This document shows, one piece after another, positions 9,421-18,871 of a stretch of 64,000 bases of DNA. The DNA comes from Candidatus Binatia bacterium (GTDB lineage Bacteria; Desulfobacterota; Binatia; HRBIN30): assembly GCA_937925685.1 (NCBI GenBank), contig CALAMI010000014.1:1-64000 (forward strand). Direction: 5' to 3'. The position numbers and the translations under genes are program-made. Below the pieces are notes generated by a model. The model did no database searches, had not been told where the DNA came from, and saw only the letters and a list, made by a program, of their open reading frames with translations. The stretch's first letter is position 1. The number at the start of each line of letters is the position of its first letter.

Positions 9421-9900
9421 ATGGCCATTGCGGAAGGCAAGGCAGCACCGGATTTCACCCTCAACGATGCAGGCGGTAAGCCGGTGTCGCTGGGGGATTT
9501 CCGCGGGAAAGATGTCATCTTGTACTTTTACCCGAAAGATGACACCCCCGGCTGCACGAAAGAAGCATGCGGCTTTCGTGACGCCTGGAAAGAGCTGCAA
9601 CGCTTAGGAGTGGTGGTGCTCGGGGTATCCGCGGACAACGCCGAGTCTCACCAAAAATTCATCCGTAAGTACAACCTGCCGTTCCCGCTGTTGAGCGACC
9701 CGAACTACAAAGTGATGAAAAAGTACGGCGCCTACGGAGAGAAAACCATGTACGGCAAAAAAACGCTCGGCGTCATTCGCTCGACCGTGTGGATTGGGCC
9801 TGACGGCAAGATCAAAAAGCACTGGGCAAAGGTCGCTAACGCCGAGAAGCACCCGGCACAGGTATTGGAGGCCATCAAAGCAGGAAGGACGCAACACTAG
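9421..9900 (+). CDS. bcp: Bcp-type thioredoxin-dependent peroxiredoxin
   Basis: A 159-residue atypical 2-Cys peroxiredoxin that reduces peroxides with electrons from thioredoxin. The motif DDTPGCTKEACGFRD places the peroxidatic Cys at 45 and the resolving Cys at 50, the spacing typical of Bcp/PrxQ. The start at ATG 9421 follows a strong GGAGGAGG ribosome site; longer readings back to 9328 would overlap namZ and have no such site. It ends in a convergent gap with the SDR gene, where a hairpin is seen. Confidence 0.95.
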   Translation: MAIAEGKAAPDFTLNDAGGKPVSLGDFRGKDVILYFYPKDDTPGCTKEACGFRDAWKELQRLGVVVLGVSADNAESHQKFIRKYNLPFPLLSDPNYKVMKKYGAYGEKTMYGKKTLGVIRSTVWIGPDGKIKKHWAKVANAEKHPAQVLEAIKAGRTQH

Positions 9901-9924
9901 TGTCGGTGTAGCCCTGGGGCAAAT

Positions 9925-9942
9925 TGCCGCAAAAAAGCGGCA
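9925..9942. terminator. Hairpin between convergent genes, possible terminator
   Basis: TGCCGC and GCGGCA flank a loop of six A. It lies 24 bases after the bcp stop and could serve both strands. No T tract follows, which lowers confidence. Confidence 0.3.
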
Positions 9943-10035
9943 CCGCGGCGCTTCGCAGTCGCTGTGATCCGTCCTTTTGATCTGATGGGGTCACTCTTGG
10001 AGGCGAAGTAACGTCGTTGCCGGGCCCCTTGGCGG

Positions 10036-10827
10036 CTACTCAGCGGGCAAGAAGTGCCGGAACAAGTCGACCAGGTTCGGTCCACGACGCAAGGTGTGAC
10101 CACCGTCAATGGCAACGCACTGGCCGGTAATCCACGCTGCCTCGTCGCTCAACAAAAACGCCACCAACTGGGCCACATCTTCCGGTTTGCCAATGCGGGC
10201 TAGCGGCATGCACCGGAGGTAGTCTTCGCGCGCTTCTTGAGTGTGCACCAATGGCGCAGCCAGGTCGGTCTCGACCAAACCCGGCAGCACAGCGTTCACG
10301 CGGATGCCGTGCTGCCCCAAATCGTCGGCCGCACAGCGGGTCAACATATTGAGGCCGGCTTTCGACACGCAGTATGCCGTCATGCTGCGATGCGTGAGCA
10401 CGCTGGCAATCGAGCTGATGTTGACCATGCTGCCACCGCCATTGACCTTCATGGCCCGGGCTTGGTGACGCATGCAGCGGTAAACGCCGAGCAGGTTCGT
10501 ATCGATCGTGTGCAAAAATTCATCTGGGCGCGCGGTCAACACCGAACCGAGCGTCGCGCTGCCGGCCGAATTCACGGCCAAGGTCAAGGGACCAAGCTCC
10601 CGTTCGGTTGCGGTAACGGCTTTCTCGACATCGGCCATGCGGGTCACATCGCAGTGTACCCAACGTGCTGCCGGCCCTAAGGTGTCTGCCGCCTTAGCGA
10701 GAACGTCCTCCCGCCTGCCCGCCAACATCACCTTTCCCCCACCGCTCACGATCGCCCGAGCGCAGGCCAGGCCAATGCCGCTTCCGCCGCCGGTAATCAT
10801 AGCCACCTTTCCCTGAAAGCACGCCAT
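10036..10827 (-). CDS. SDR-family oxidoreductase
   Basis: A 263-residue classical short-chain dehydrogenase/reductase using NAD(P). The nucleotide motif TGGGSGIG lies near residue 12, NSAG near 85, the catalytic Ser in NISSIAS, and Tyr/Lys in AYCVSKAG. The C-terminal ITGQCVAIDGG segment is typical of FabG-like members. The start is set by GGAGGAG six bases before ATG 10827; the ATG at 10842 lies inside that ribosome site. The substrate cannot be told from sequence. It is a single gene on the minus strand. Confidence 0.88.
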   Translation of the reverse strand: MACFQGKVAMITGGGSGIGLACARAIVSGGGKVMLAGRREDVLAKAADTLGPAARWVHCDVTRMADVEKAVTATERELGPLTLAVNSAGSATLGSVLTARPDEFLHTIDTNLLGVYRCMRHQARAMKVNGGGSMVNISSIASVLTHRSMTAYCVSKAGLNMLTRCAADDLGQHGIRVNAVLPGLVETDLAAPLVHTQEAREDYLRCMPLARIGKPEDVAQLVAFLLSDEAAWITGQCVAIDGGHTLRRGPNLVDLFRHFLPAE

Positions 10828-11091
10828 GGCTGTCTCCTCCATCGTTAGGCCCTTTTGTCTCGTTGACCCTGCTAGGGCAACTCGAGCAGCGTGGCGACGT
10901 AGCCTGAATTCGTACGTTCGTCATTCAAGTTGGCTGACCGGCACCTGGATCAGGGGGCGTCCAGAGAGGAAGGTGTGAGCAGGAGTACCTGGCGGCGCGG
11001 CGTGCGTCGGGAAACCGACCTTTCACGACCCCACGGTTCTTCTCTTTTTGTTGAAAAACACGGAGCAGCAGCACACCTAATTGGGTTGACA

Positions 11092-12347
11092 ATGGCCGCT
11101 GACCTCAAGAGTTTGTTGCCTCGAGCTTCTGCTGTCTTTCGGGCCAAATTCTTCTGCCTGTTTGCCGTCCTTGCAGCCGTGCGGTTGCTGCGACCGTTCG
11201 TTTCTCCCTCGACGCTAGCAACAGAACTCACTCTGGTAACAGCGATCGCCGTTGTGCCAGCACTATGGCTCGCTGTCCAACGAGAAGAACCACGGAGGTC
11301 CTGGATCACCTTCGCTCTCCTTTGTGATTTGGTTGCCCTAACACTGGGCATCCACTTCGGAGGAGGTGCCGACCACGCCAGCGGGGTGATTCTTTACGGA
11401 GTGATTATCCTGCTCGGCGGTGTGCTGGCGTCAGAGCAAGTATCCAATCTACTGAACACCGTGGCGATCACTCTGTACACAACGATGGTTGCTGCGGAAT
11501 ACTTGGGTTGGGTTGCCTTGCCCACTGGGTAGCCTATCAGCGACCGTCAGACCGCCGAGTTGCCACCGCTCTCATGGTCGGCGTGTACCTCATAGTGTTG
11601 CGATGGCTTGTGAGCTGTGGGATAGGGCTGATCCGGCGGGCTCAGCAAGTTGCTGAGGAAATCCGTGCGGACACAATACGCACCCTCGCCCATGCCCTCA
11701 ACAATGCATTGTTTGCGATTTCTGGCTACGCGGACATTCTGGCAGCCGAAGGACTGCGCTGTGGTAGCAGGCTCGCCCAGGGCATTAAATTTTTAGCGTT
11801 GGGCGCCGCCCAACTTCTCATGAACATGATCGACGCCACGCGCCCCGAAACGCGACCCTTCGTCGCGCGGCCGGAGACCCTCGCTCCCAGCGAAGTTCTC
11901 GAAAAGGTGCACCAGTGGTTCGCGGGAAGGGCGCAAGACCTGGGAGTTACCATTACCCTGGTGCAAACACAGGCACCCAACAATTGTGTCGCGGACGGGC
12001 AGGTGCTCGAACGAGCCCTCCACAATTTAGTCAGCAATGCACTGCGACACGTTAAGTCTGCCGGGCACATCGAGATCGGCTGCCGGGAAGAGGCGGGATC
12101 GATCGTCTGGTAGGTTCGGGGCGATGGGGAAGGGATCCATCCAAAACTGCTGCCACGGATTTTCGAGCCGTTCGTCAGTGGAGAGTTCAGCACTACTGCA
12201 GGCGGAGCCTCCGGGCTTGGGTTGTACATCGTCAAGCGAGTGGCTGAGGCACACGGTGGGGAAGCAAGCGTGGATTCGCTCCTGGGCGGCGGTAGCCTTT
12301 TCACCCTGCGTCTTCCCTTTCGCTTGCCTCCAATGGCCTATCCTTGA
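11092..12347 (+). pseudogene. Broken membrane sensor histidine kinase
   Basis: Three pieces together make one kinase. From 11092 an N-terminal part with about four membrane helices runs to a stop at 11530-11532. The protein then continues in another frame from about 11508, with a further helix (VGVYLIVLRWLVSCGIGLI), an H-box LAHALNNALFAISGYA whose His codon is at 11691, and an N-box. An in-frame TAG at 12111-12113 interrupts it just before the ATP-binding G boxes. After that stop the same frame reads GDGEGIHPKLLPRIFEPF and GLGLYIVKRVAEAHGG and ends at 12347. A frameshift near 11508-11532 plus a stop codon suggest real decay rather than a single read error. No response regulator is adjacent. 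Confidence 0.75.
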
Positions 12348-12509
12348 TTCCCAGCCAAGCCCAGGTGCCTGCTGGTTGTTTCCAAGTGCGTCGTCTCCGC
12401 CCTCCGCCTCAGGCTCCGGCGGAAAGCAAAGAAACCGACCTTGGTCAGCGTTCACCACCTCGTCTAGAACCCTAGCCGGGTTTTCCCGGAGCAGTTATGA
12501 GCCTCACCC

Positions 12510-13541
12510 ATGATGGGAGTGGAACTCGTACCTTGTGCCAGCGAAGCCACGTGGGAGCGACGTCTGAAGGAGCTTCCTGGTGCCACGGTTTTCCACCGTT
12601 TCGCTTGGTTAAAGCTGGTCGCCCACCTCAGCGGAAGTGAGCTACGTCTCTATGAAATCAGCGATGGAGCCAAGAAAGTGGGCTTGTTTCCCTTGTTTTT
12701 TTTTCGCCGTGGCGCGGCCAAACTGGCGGCATCGCCGCCACCGCTGGCAGCAACGCCTTATCTGGGACCCGTGGCTCCAACTGAGGTGGTGGCTGGCGCG
12801 CTCGAAGCGGCGGCCCTCGAAGCAAAACGGCTGAGTGCCGTGTACCTCGAGTTTCGGATTGCGCAGAGGTTGGAGCCCGGAAAGATCAAGGCGTGCGGCT
12901 TCGAGGTGGAACCACGGAGCACGTTTGTCCTCGATCTTCGTGCTGGGGCCGACGCACTGTGGTCGCAATTCTTGGACTCATCGTGTCGCCGAGCCATCCG
13001 CAAGGCGCAAAAAAGCGGCGTGGAGATCGAGGAGGCCAGCTTGGCGGAAATCGTGGAACCATACTACCACATGGCTCAAGAGGTATTTTCCAAATACCAT
13101 CGCCCTCCCCCGCTCAGCATGGAGCAATACCGGCAAATTGCTGAAACGCTGGAGGCTGCGCCCTTGGCCAAGGTATTCGTTGCCCGATGCCAGGGTAAAC
13201 TCTTATCTGCCGGGATTTTCCCGTTCGATGAACAGAGCGTGTACTATCTCGACGGGGTGAGTACGGAGAGTGGCTTAGCGATGCGACCGAACAACCTGCT
13301 GCACTGGGAAGTCATCTGCTGGGCCACCCGCTGCGGCATTCAGAGGTACGACATGGTAGGCGCTGGGGTTGCTGGTGTGGCGCGTTTCAAGCGTAGCTTT
13401 GGTCCCGAAGAAGTCCCTTACACATATTGTTTCCGGTCCCTCACCCCCTGGGCAGGGCTAGCTCGGCAGGCTTACGCCCTGTTTGCCCCGGCAGGGCGAA
13501 TGGTTCGATACTTTTTGCAGTCGAGACGGAGGGATTCATGA
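12510..13541 (+). CDS. FemAB/GNAT-fold acyltransferase-like protein
   Basis: A 343-residue protein with the tandem GNAT-like fold of FemAB and BioF2-type acyltransferases. Supporting segments are FHRFAWLKLVAHLSG near the start, the central SSCRRAIRKAQKSGVEIEEA, and the late VYYLDGVSTESG...PNNLLHWEVICWA followed by YDMVGAG. Such proteins add aminoacyl or acyl groups to peptidoglycan precursors, sugars or lipids; the acceptor here is unknown. Two ATGs occur (12510 and 12513). The stop overlaps the ATG of the ATPase gene as ATGA, so the two are translated together, an odd pairing. Confidence 0.7.
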   Translation: MMGVELVPCASEATWERRLKELPGATVFHRFAWLKLVAHLSGSELRLYEISDGAKKVGLFPLFFFRRGAAKLAASPPPLAATPYLGPVAPTEVVAGALEAAALEAKRLSAVYLEFRIAQRLEPGKIKACGFEVEPRSTFVLDLRAGADALWSQFLDSSCRRAIRKAQKSGVEIEEASLAEIVEPYYHMAQEVFSKYHRPPPLSMEQYRQIAETLEAAPLAKVFVARCQGKLLSAGIFPFDEQSVYYLDGVSTESGLAMRPNNLLHWEVICWATRCGIQRYDMVGAGVAGVARFKRSFGPEEVPYTYCFRSLTPWAGLARQAYALFAPAGRMVRYFLQSRRRDS

Positions 13542-16339
13542 TGGCTGCCCCCCGGAGAGAGTCGAAATTAGAGCCTGCGGCTGGGTCCGAGGAGCTGGTG
13601 AAGCGCCCCGGGCAGCACCAAGTGCATGCTCTATCCATTGCCGAGCTTTTGATTTTGCTCGATACTGACGCACATCGGGGCCTCGCTGAGGAAGAAGCCG
13701 AGCAGAGGCTTGCTCGCTTTGGACCCAACGTTTTGCCCCCGCCGCGCAAACTGCACCCACTGCAACGATTTCTCCTCCAGTTCCATAACCCGCTCATTTA
13801 CGTCCTCCTTGTTGCAGGGGGCGTCACGGTTGTTCTGCGTGAGTTTCCGGATGCTACGGTGATTTTTGCTGTTGTGCTGGTCAACGCCATTGTTGGCTTC
13901 ATACAAGAATCGCGAGCTGAACGCGCCCTCGAAGCCCTACTCCAATACCTGCGCAATGAAGCCACGGTGATTCGGTCCGGCATGAAGCGCCGCCTGCCTG
14001 CGGCGGTACTCGTTCCTGGGGATTTGGTGTTGCTGGAGCCCGGGGACAAAGTACCGGCTGATCTCCGCATCATTTCCACTCACGAGTTGCGGATCGACGA
14101 ATCGCTGCTCACGGGAGAATCCGTGCCGGTGTTGAAACACGCTGCAGTGATCGACGCGGAATCGAGCCTAGCCGACCGTGGCAACATGGCGTTTTGTGGC
14201 ACCCTCGTCACTTCGGGCCGCGGCACTGGCGTGGTGGTGGCCACCGGAGGAGCCACCGAGCTCGGGCGAATCCACCAGCTCGTGGCCACCACCCAAGGCA
14301 TCGACACCCCACTGATTCGGAAAATTCGCGCCTTTAGCCGGGTGTTGACGGTAGCCATTCTCGCCCTCGCAGCGCTCACCTTCGGTGTCGGCCTTTGGAG
14401 GGGCCAGCCTGCTGGCGAGGTCTTCCTCGCAGCGGTGGCCTTGGCTGTTGCCGTCATCCCTGAAGGTCTGCCTGCCGCCATCACCATTACGCTTGCCTTA
14501 GGCGTGAGCCGCATGGCCCGCCGCCATGCGATCATCCGGCGGATGCCTGCAGTAGAGGCCTTGGGCAGCACCACAGTGATTTGCTCAGATAAAACTGGCA
14601 CGCTGACCGAAAACCAAATGACCGTTTCCACAATCTGGGCTGGTATGGAGACGTTCCGGGTGACAGGGACCGGGTACGTGCCCGAGGGCTCGATTCTCGG
14701 CGAAGACGGCGTGCCACCGCCGACGTTTTCCAACCCACTGATCGAGTGCTTACGGGCTGGGGTACTGTGCAATGACAGTCGCCTCGAAAAACAAGGCAAC
14801 AAATGGACCATTATTGGTGACCCCACCGAGGCCGCCTTGATCGTGGTTGCTCGCAAGGCAGGTTTTGACAGCGATGGACTGAGCCAAACGTTCCTCCGCG
14901 TGGGCACCCTACCGTTCGAATCCGAGCGTCAGTTCATGGCCACGCTCCATCGAACGCCGGCTGGCGGAAGTGTGTTGTACCTCAAGGGAGCGGTGGAAAG
15001 AGTGCTCGAGCTGTCGCAGTCCATGCTCGATGCAGAGGGCAACGAGGTGCCACTCGATCGAGGACGTGTGTTAGAGGCCGTCGAACAACTGGCTGCCGAT
15101 GGTCTACGGGTTCTTGCCTTTGCCCGGCGCATATGGTCCGAGGCACTGGGTTCGCTCGATCCCACCCAAGCCACTGGGCTCGTGTTCGTTGGGCTACAAG
15201 GGATGCTCGATCCACCTCGTCCCGGAGCGCAGAGCGCGGTCCGCTCTTGCCTGCAGGCTGGAGTTGCCGTCAAAATGGTGACCGGGGATCATGCGTCTAC
15301 GGCCGCTGCCATTGCCCGCCGTTTACTCTTGACCGGGTCACCCGAAGTAGAACCGAAGGTTGTCACTGGTACCGAGTTAGCTCAGTGCGACGAATCTGAA
15401 CTGCCTGAACTGGTCGACGCCGCCCACGTGTTTGCGCGGGTAACGCCCGAACAAAAACTGCATTTAGTGCGGGCTCTTCAGGCGCGACGCCACGTGGTGG
15501 CGGTAACTGGCGATGGCGTCAATGACGCCCCGGCACTGAAACAAGCGGACATCGGTGTTGCCATGGGCAGCGGCACGGAAGTGGCCAAGGAAGCAGCCGC
15601 CATGGTGCTCACCGACGACAATTTCCGCTCCATCGTCGCTGCGGTGGAGGAAGGCCGGGGCGTATTCGACAATCTAACAAAATTCATTGTCTGGAGTCTG
15701 CCGACCAACCTAGGGGAGGGACTTGTACTTCTCGCGGCACTAGCCGCCGGCACGGTACTGCCTATCCTGCCGGTGCAGGTTCTTTGGATCAACATGGCCA
15801 CCGCTATTTGCTTGGGCATGATGCTGGCGTTCGAGCCCAAAGAGCGCGACATCATGTTGCGGCCTCCACGGGACCCAGAAGCTCCAATTCTTACACCGTT
15901 GCTCATGGTTCGGATGGTGTTCGTATCTCTGTTCATGTTGGCAGGGGCCTTTGGCATCTTCATTTGGGAGCAAAGCATGGGTAGTACTGTGGCTCAGGCA
16001 CGTACGGCCGCTGTGAATGTATTCATCTTCGTGGAGATTTTTTATTTGTACAACTGCCGCTCCCTAAAAGACTCGCCGTGGAGCCAAGGGCTGTTTTCGA
16101 ATTTGTGGGTGAATGTCGGTGTACTCATCATGATCCTGCTGCAGGTTGCATTCACGTACGTTCCTCAAATGCAGTATTTTTTCCACGCTGCGCCGATCTC
16201 GCTTGACGCGTGGGCTCGGGCGGCGTTGATTGGCTTGCTTGCTGCGGTTGTCGTGGAGGTCGAGAAAGGGTTACGTAGGTCGCTCCTGAGTCAACGGGGG
16301 CGCAAGCCTTCGCTCGCCACCGCGGAGCGCCGAGTTTAA
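13538..16339 (+). CDS. P2-type cation-transporting ATPase
   Basis: A 933-residue E1-E2 ATPase that uses an aspartyl phosphate to pump cations. In order: an N-terminal cation-ATPase domain (about 30-100), TGES at 192-195, the membrane motif PEGLP at 308-312, the phosphorylated Asp351 in DKTGTLT, and the hinge GDGVND at 658-663, with further helices to the C-terminus. PEGLP and lack of N-terminal CxxC domains place it in the P2 (Ca/Mn or Na/K-like) group, not the heavy-metal P1B group; the ion is not certain. GGAGGGA sits three bases before ATG 13538, which overlaps the previous stop. Confidence 0.93.
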   Translation: MMAAPRRESKLEPAAGSEELVKRPGQHQVHALSIAELLILLDTDAHRGLAEEEAEQRLARFGPNVLPPPRKLHPLQRFLLQFHNPLIYVLLVAGGVTVVLREFPDATVIFAVVLVNAIVGFIQESRAERALEALLQYLRNEATVIRSGMKRRLPAAVLVPGDLVLLEPGDKVPADLRIISTHELRIDESLLTGESVPVLKHAAVIDAESSLADRGNMAFCGTLVTSGRGTGVVVATGGATELGRIHQLVATTQGIDTPLIRKIRAFSRVLTVAILALAALTFGVGLWRGQPAGEVFLAAVALAVAVIPEGLPAAITITLALGVSRMARRHAIIRRMPAVEALGSTTVICSDKTGTLTENQMTVSTIWAGMETFRVTGTGYVPEGSILGEDGVPPPTFSNPLIECLRAGVLCNDSRLEKQGNKWTIIGDPTEAALIVVARKAGFDSDGLSQTFLRVGTLPFESERQFMATLHRTPAGGSVLYLKGAVERVLELSQSMLDAEGNEVPLDRGRVLEAVEQLAADGLRVLAFARRIWSEALGSLDPTQATGLVFVGLQGMLDPPRPGAQSAVRSCLQAGVAVKMVTGDHASTAAAIARRLLLTGSPEVEPKVVTGTELAQCDESELPELVDAAHVFARVTPEQKLHLVRALQARRHVVAVTGDGVNDAPALKQADIGVAMGSGTEVAKEAAAMVLTDDNFRSIVAAVEEGRGVFDNLTKFIVWSLPTNLGEGLVLLAALAAGTVLPILPVQVLWINMATAICLGMMLAFEPKERDIMLRPPRDPEAPILTPLLMVRMVFVSLFMLAGAFGIFIWEQSMGSTVAQARTAAVNVFIFVEIFYLYNCRSLKDSPWSQGLFSNLWVNVGVLIMILLQVAFTYVPQMQYFFHAAPISLDAWARAALIGLLAAVVVEVEKGLRRSLLSQRGRKPSLATAERRV

Positions 16340-16488
16340 CCTGCTCGAGTTTCGCTGCCGGCGGCAAACGGTTCTATCAACCTGTCGACATCTCGGTCCC
16401 CACTCCGCGCTGCAGCGAAAGGCGTGCAGGGAGGCTGGTGGATGAGTAGTATGGCGGGAACTTCCAAGTCGCTCCGAAGGAAAGGGAT

Positions 16489-18294
16489 ATGTTTTTTTCT
16501 GTGGAACCCAACCCAGACTGTGACGAGCGGTCAACCAATTCGCAAAAGCCTACGAGCTCAAAGGAGTTTCTGACGGTTCCCCCCGACGGGCACGCCAGCG
16601 CCACTCTGCAAACGCCGGAAGGCGAGCGCGTACGGAGTCGCTTGAGCGCACCAACACTCCTGCTCGTCGTCCTTACGCTCTACTTTTGCTGGCTCGGGCA
16701 ACCCCCTTTGTTCGATCCCGACGAGGGACGTCACGCTGAGGTGGCTCGCGAGGCCATAGTCACGGGGAATTGGGTTACTCCGACCCTGAATTTTCAACCT
16801 TATCATCACAAACCCATGCCTTTTTATTGGCTTGTAGCCGCAGGAGTGAGTGCGTTTCCTGCTGCTCCAGAATTTGGCGCTCGTTTGCCTTCCGCAATTG
16901 CGGCAACTGCCACGGTGTTGAGCACTGCCTGGTGGGCTAGCCGGTTCTTTGGGCCCCAGGTGGCCTTTTGGACTGGGGTGGTGCTCGCCACCGCAGCAGG
17001 CTTCGTAACCGTCGGCCGGGCTGTGCTCGTTGACATGACTTTTACCTGGTGGGTGACGGCAAGCCACCTGTTGCTGGGGTGGTTCGCTCTCTCGCGTAAG
17101 GGCGCGGCCTTGTGGCCCCTTCCGTGGGTTTGTATTGGGCTGGCTGTTTTGTTCAAAGGCCCGAGTGCGCTGCTGCTCCTGGTGGGCTCGGGTATGTTTT
17201 ATTGTGTTGTCACACGGCAGTGGTCGTGGTTGCACCAGCTCAGACCAGCGCGCGGGCTGGTCCTCGCAGTAGCGATTGCCGGCAGTTGGTACCTTTGCGC
17301 TGCCGTTGTCGCGCCCGAGTACCTGCGAGACTTTCTGTGGCTTCACAACGTGGAACGCTTCGTCACAGGTCGACCGGGGCACCCAAACAGTTTGTTTTAC
17401 TACTTCTACATCTTGCCAGCCGTATTTTTGCCGTGGACGCTTTGGTGGCCGCTTGCAGCAAGGCCGGTCTTCCGTAGCCTTGCCCAACACAATGGTGCGT
17501 TACTGTTCTGCGCGAGCTGGGCGCTGAGCGTCGTCGGCTTTTTCACCCTCAGTAAAGGTAAACTTCCCACATACGTCCTTCCCGCTCTCCCGCCACTCGC
17601 GGTGCTCACGGCCACAGGCCTAGTTGCGTTCTCCCGCCTCAGGCACTGGCCCCGTTGGGCGATGCAGTGGACAGTTGCCGTGCACGCCGTTCTCAGCGTG
17701 GTTGCCATTGTCATGCTGGCGATGGCGTGGCCCGTGTTACGACTTCTCGGCGAGCCCGAGCTTGCCGCGGCAGTCACCTGCTTGAGCGCTGTCGGGGCTA
17801 CAGTGCTTGCCGCCTCTTATTGGTGGTATCGTGGCCAATTCCTCCCCGTGCGGCGGATCGCCTGCATTGCCATTGCATCCGGGGTCGTCGAACTTTCCGC
17901 ATATCGATTCGCCCTTCCGATGCTGGGTCCACGGTACAGCCTGTACGGTGCGGCGCAAGCGTTGCAGCAGTTCGCTAAAGACGCGGAGCTTTGCAGTTAC
18001 GACGCGGGCATAAACTCGCTCCTGTTTTACAGCGGTCGTGCGGTAAGGGAGCTTCAAAGCGTCGACGAAGCTGCCGAGCTTCTTGCGCGGGATAGGGCTA
18101 CAGTCGTGCTCACGAAACACCCCCATATCGATGATCTCGTCTGCGCAACGAAAGTACCACTCGTATCGCTTTGGGCTGGCGAGCGAAATAAGGTTTTGGT
18201 GGCCAACCCGGCGAGCATGGTCGGTAAGCCCGTTCCGTCGGAGCCGCTTCTTGCATGCCCACGGGTCCCCGGACAAGAGGCTCACACGCCGTAG
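16489..18294 (+). CDS. ArnT/PMT-like membrane glycosyltransferase
   Basis: A 601-residue integral membrane protein of the GT-C fold that moves a sugar from a polyprenyl-phosphate donor to an acceptor on the periplasmic side. The first loop has DPDEGRHAEVAREA, the acidic catalytic motif of ArnT-type enzymes, followed by the HHKPMPFYW segment. Many hydrophobic helices fill residues 45-460, with a soluble C-terminal domain after them. In ArnT the acceptor is lipid A; here sugar and acceptor are unproven. AAGGAAAGGG precedes the ATG. The first 45 residues are polar and not typical of the family. Confidence 0.82.
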   Translation: MFFSVEPNPDCDERSTNSQKPTSSKEFLTVPPDGHASATLQTPEGERVRSRLSAPTLLLVVLTLYFCWLGQPPLFDPDEGRHAEVAREAIVTGNWVTPTLNFQPYHHKPMPFYWLVAAGVSAFPAAPEFGARLPSAIAATATVLSTAWWASRFFGPQVAFWTGVVLATAAGFVTVGRAVLVDMTFTWWVTASHLLLGWFALSRKGAALWPLPWVCIGLAVLFKGPSALLLLVGSGMFYCVVTRQWSWLHQLRPARGLVLAVAIAGSWYLCAAVVAPEYLRDFLWLHNVERFVTGRPGHPNSLFYYFYILPAVFLPWTLWWPLAARPVFRSLAQHNGALLFCASWALSVVGFFTLSKGKLPTYVLPALPPLAVLTATGLVAFSRLRHWPRWAMQWTVAVHAVLSVVAIVMLAMAWPVLRLLGEPELAAAVTCLSAVGATVLAASYWWYRGQFLPVRRIACIAIASGVVELSAYRFALPMLGPRYSLYGAAQALQQFAKDAELCSYDAGINSLLFYSGRAVRELQSVDEAAELLARDRATVVLTKHPHIDDLVCATKVPLVSLWAGERNKVLVANPASMVGKPVPSEPLLACPRVPGQEAHTP

Positions 18295-18327
18295 GGGTTG
18301 CAAGGATCTTCCAACAAGCTAGAAAGT

Positions 18328-18342
18328 AGACCACTTAGGTCT
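18328..18342. promoter_or_regulatory. IscR-like palindrome in front of the SUF operon
   Basis: AGACC-ACTTA-GGTCT is a perfect inverted repeat in the 73-base gap before the Rrf2 gene. It keeps the GAC-N7-GTC spacing of the type 1 IscR site of gamma-proteobacteria (GACT-N5-AGTC there, GACC-N5-GGTC here). It lies 25 bases before the GTG start, where a repressor would block transcription. Binding by the neighbouring Rrf2 protein is an inference. Confidence 0.5.
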
Positions 18343-18367
18343 TCATTTCCAAGACAGGTACGACGCC

Positions 18368-18862
18368 GTGGTTCGGATTAGCAGGTTAACCGATTACGCC
18401 ATTGTTCTTTTAGTGCGGATGGGAGCAGAGCCAGGCCGCTTGCAGCGCGCTGGGGAACTAAGTGCAAGTACGAGGTTGCCACTGCCCACGGTGGCCAAGC
18501 TTTTGCGCATTCTCGCACGTAAAGGCCTTCTGCGGTCACAACGGGGTGTTCACGGCGGATACCGATTGGCGAAAAAACCCGAGGAATTGGGTCTCGGGCA
18601 AGTCATCGCCCTGCTCGAGGGGCCGGTGCGACTCACGGTTTGCAGCCATGAGGGGCAACGCCCACGATGCCAGCACCAACTCCTTTGCCCTGTTCAAGGC
18701 CCTTGGCAGCAGATCAACCGGGCGTTTGTGTCCACTCTCGAGAACATCACCCTCGCGGACATGGTGGCCCACGCCGCCGCGAAAGTTGTCGACACCGAGA
18801 AAGCGGCAACCACTTCAACCGTCAACGCTGCAGCACAGTGGCCGCAGCAGCATGGTGTCTAG
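18368..18862 (+). CDS. Rrf2-family Fe-S regulator of the SUF operon
   Basis: A 164-residue winged-helix regulator. Residues 1-75 form the Rrf2 helix-turn-helix (LTDYAIVLLVRM, then TVAKLLRILARKGLLRSQRG and a wing GVHGGYRLAK). Cys92, Cys101 and Cys107 resemble the three cluster-binding cysteines of IscR (92, 98, 104), so it probably senses Fe-S status. The start is GTG at 18368. Nine bases separate it from sufB, and the palindrome at 18328-18342 suggests autoregulation. Confidence 0.9.
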   Translation: MVRISRLTDYAIVLLVRMGAEPGRLQRAGELSASTRLPLPTVAKLLRILARKGLLRSQRGVHGGYRLAKKPEELGLGQVIALLEGPVRLTVCSHEGQRPRCQHQLLCPVQGPWQQINRAFVSTLENITLADMVAHAAAKVVDTEKAATTSTVNAAAQWPQQHGV

Positions 18863-18871
18863 GAGGACGAA

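Noticed and set aside
14905-14935. tRNA T-loop-like GTTCGAATCC
   Set aside because: It is inside the ATPase coding frame with no acceptor stem around it.
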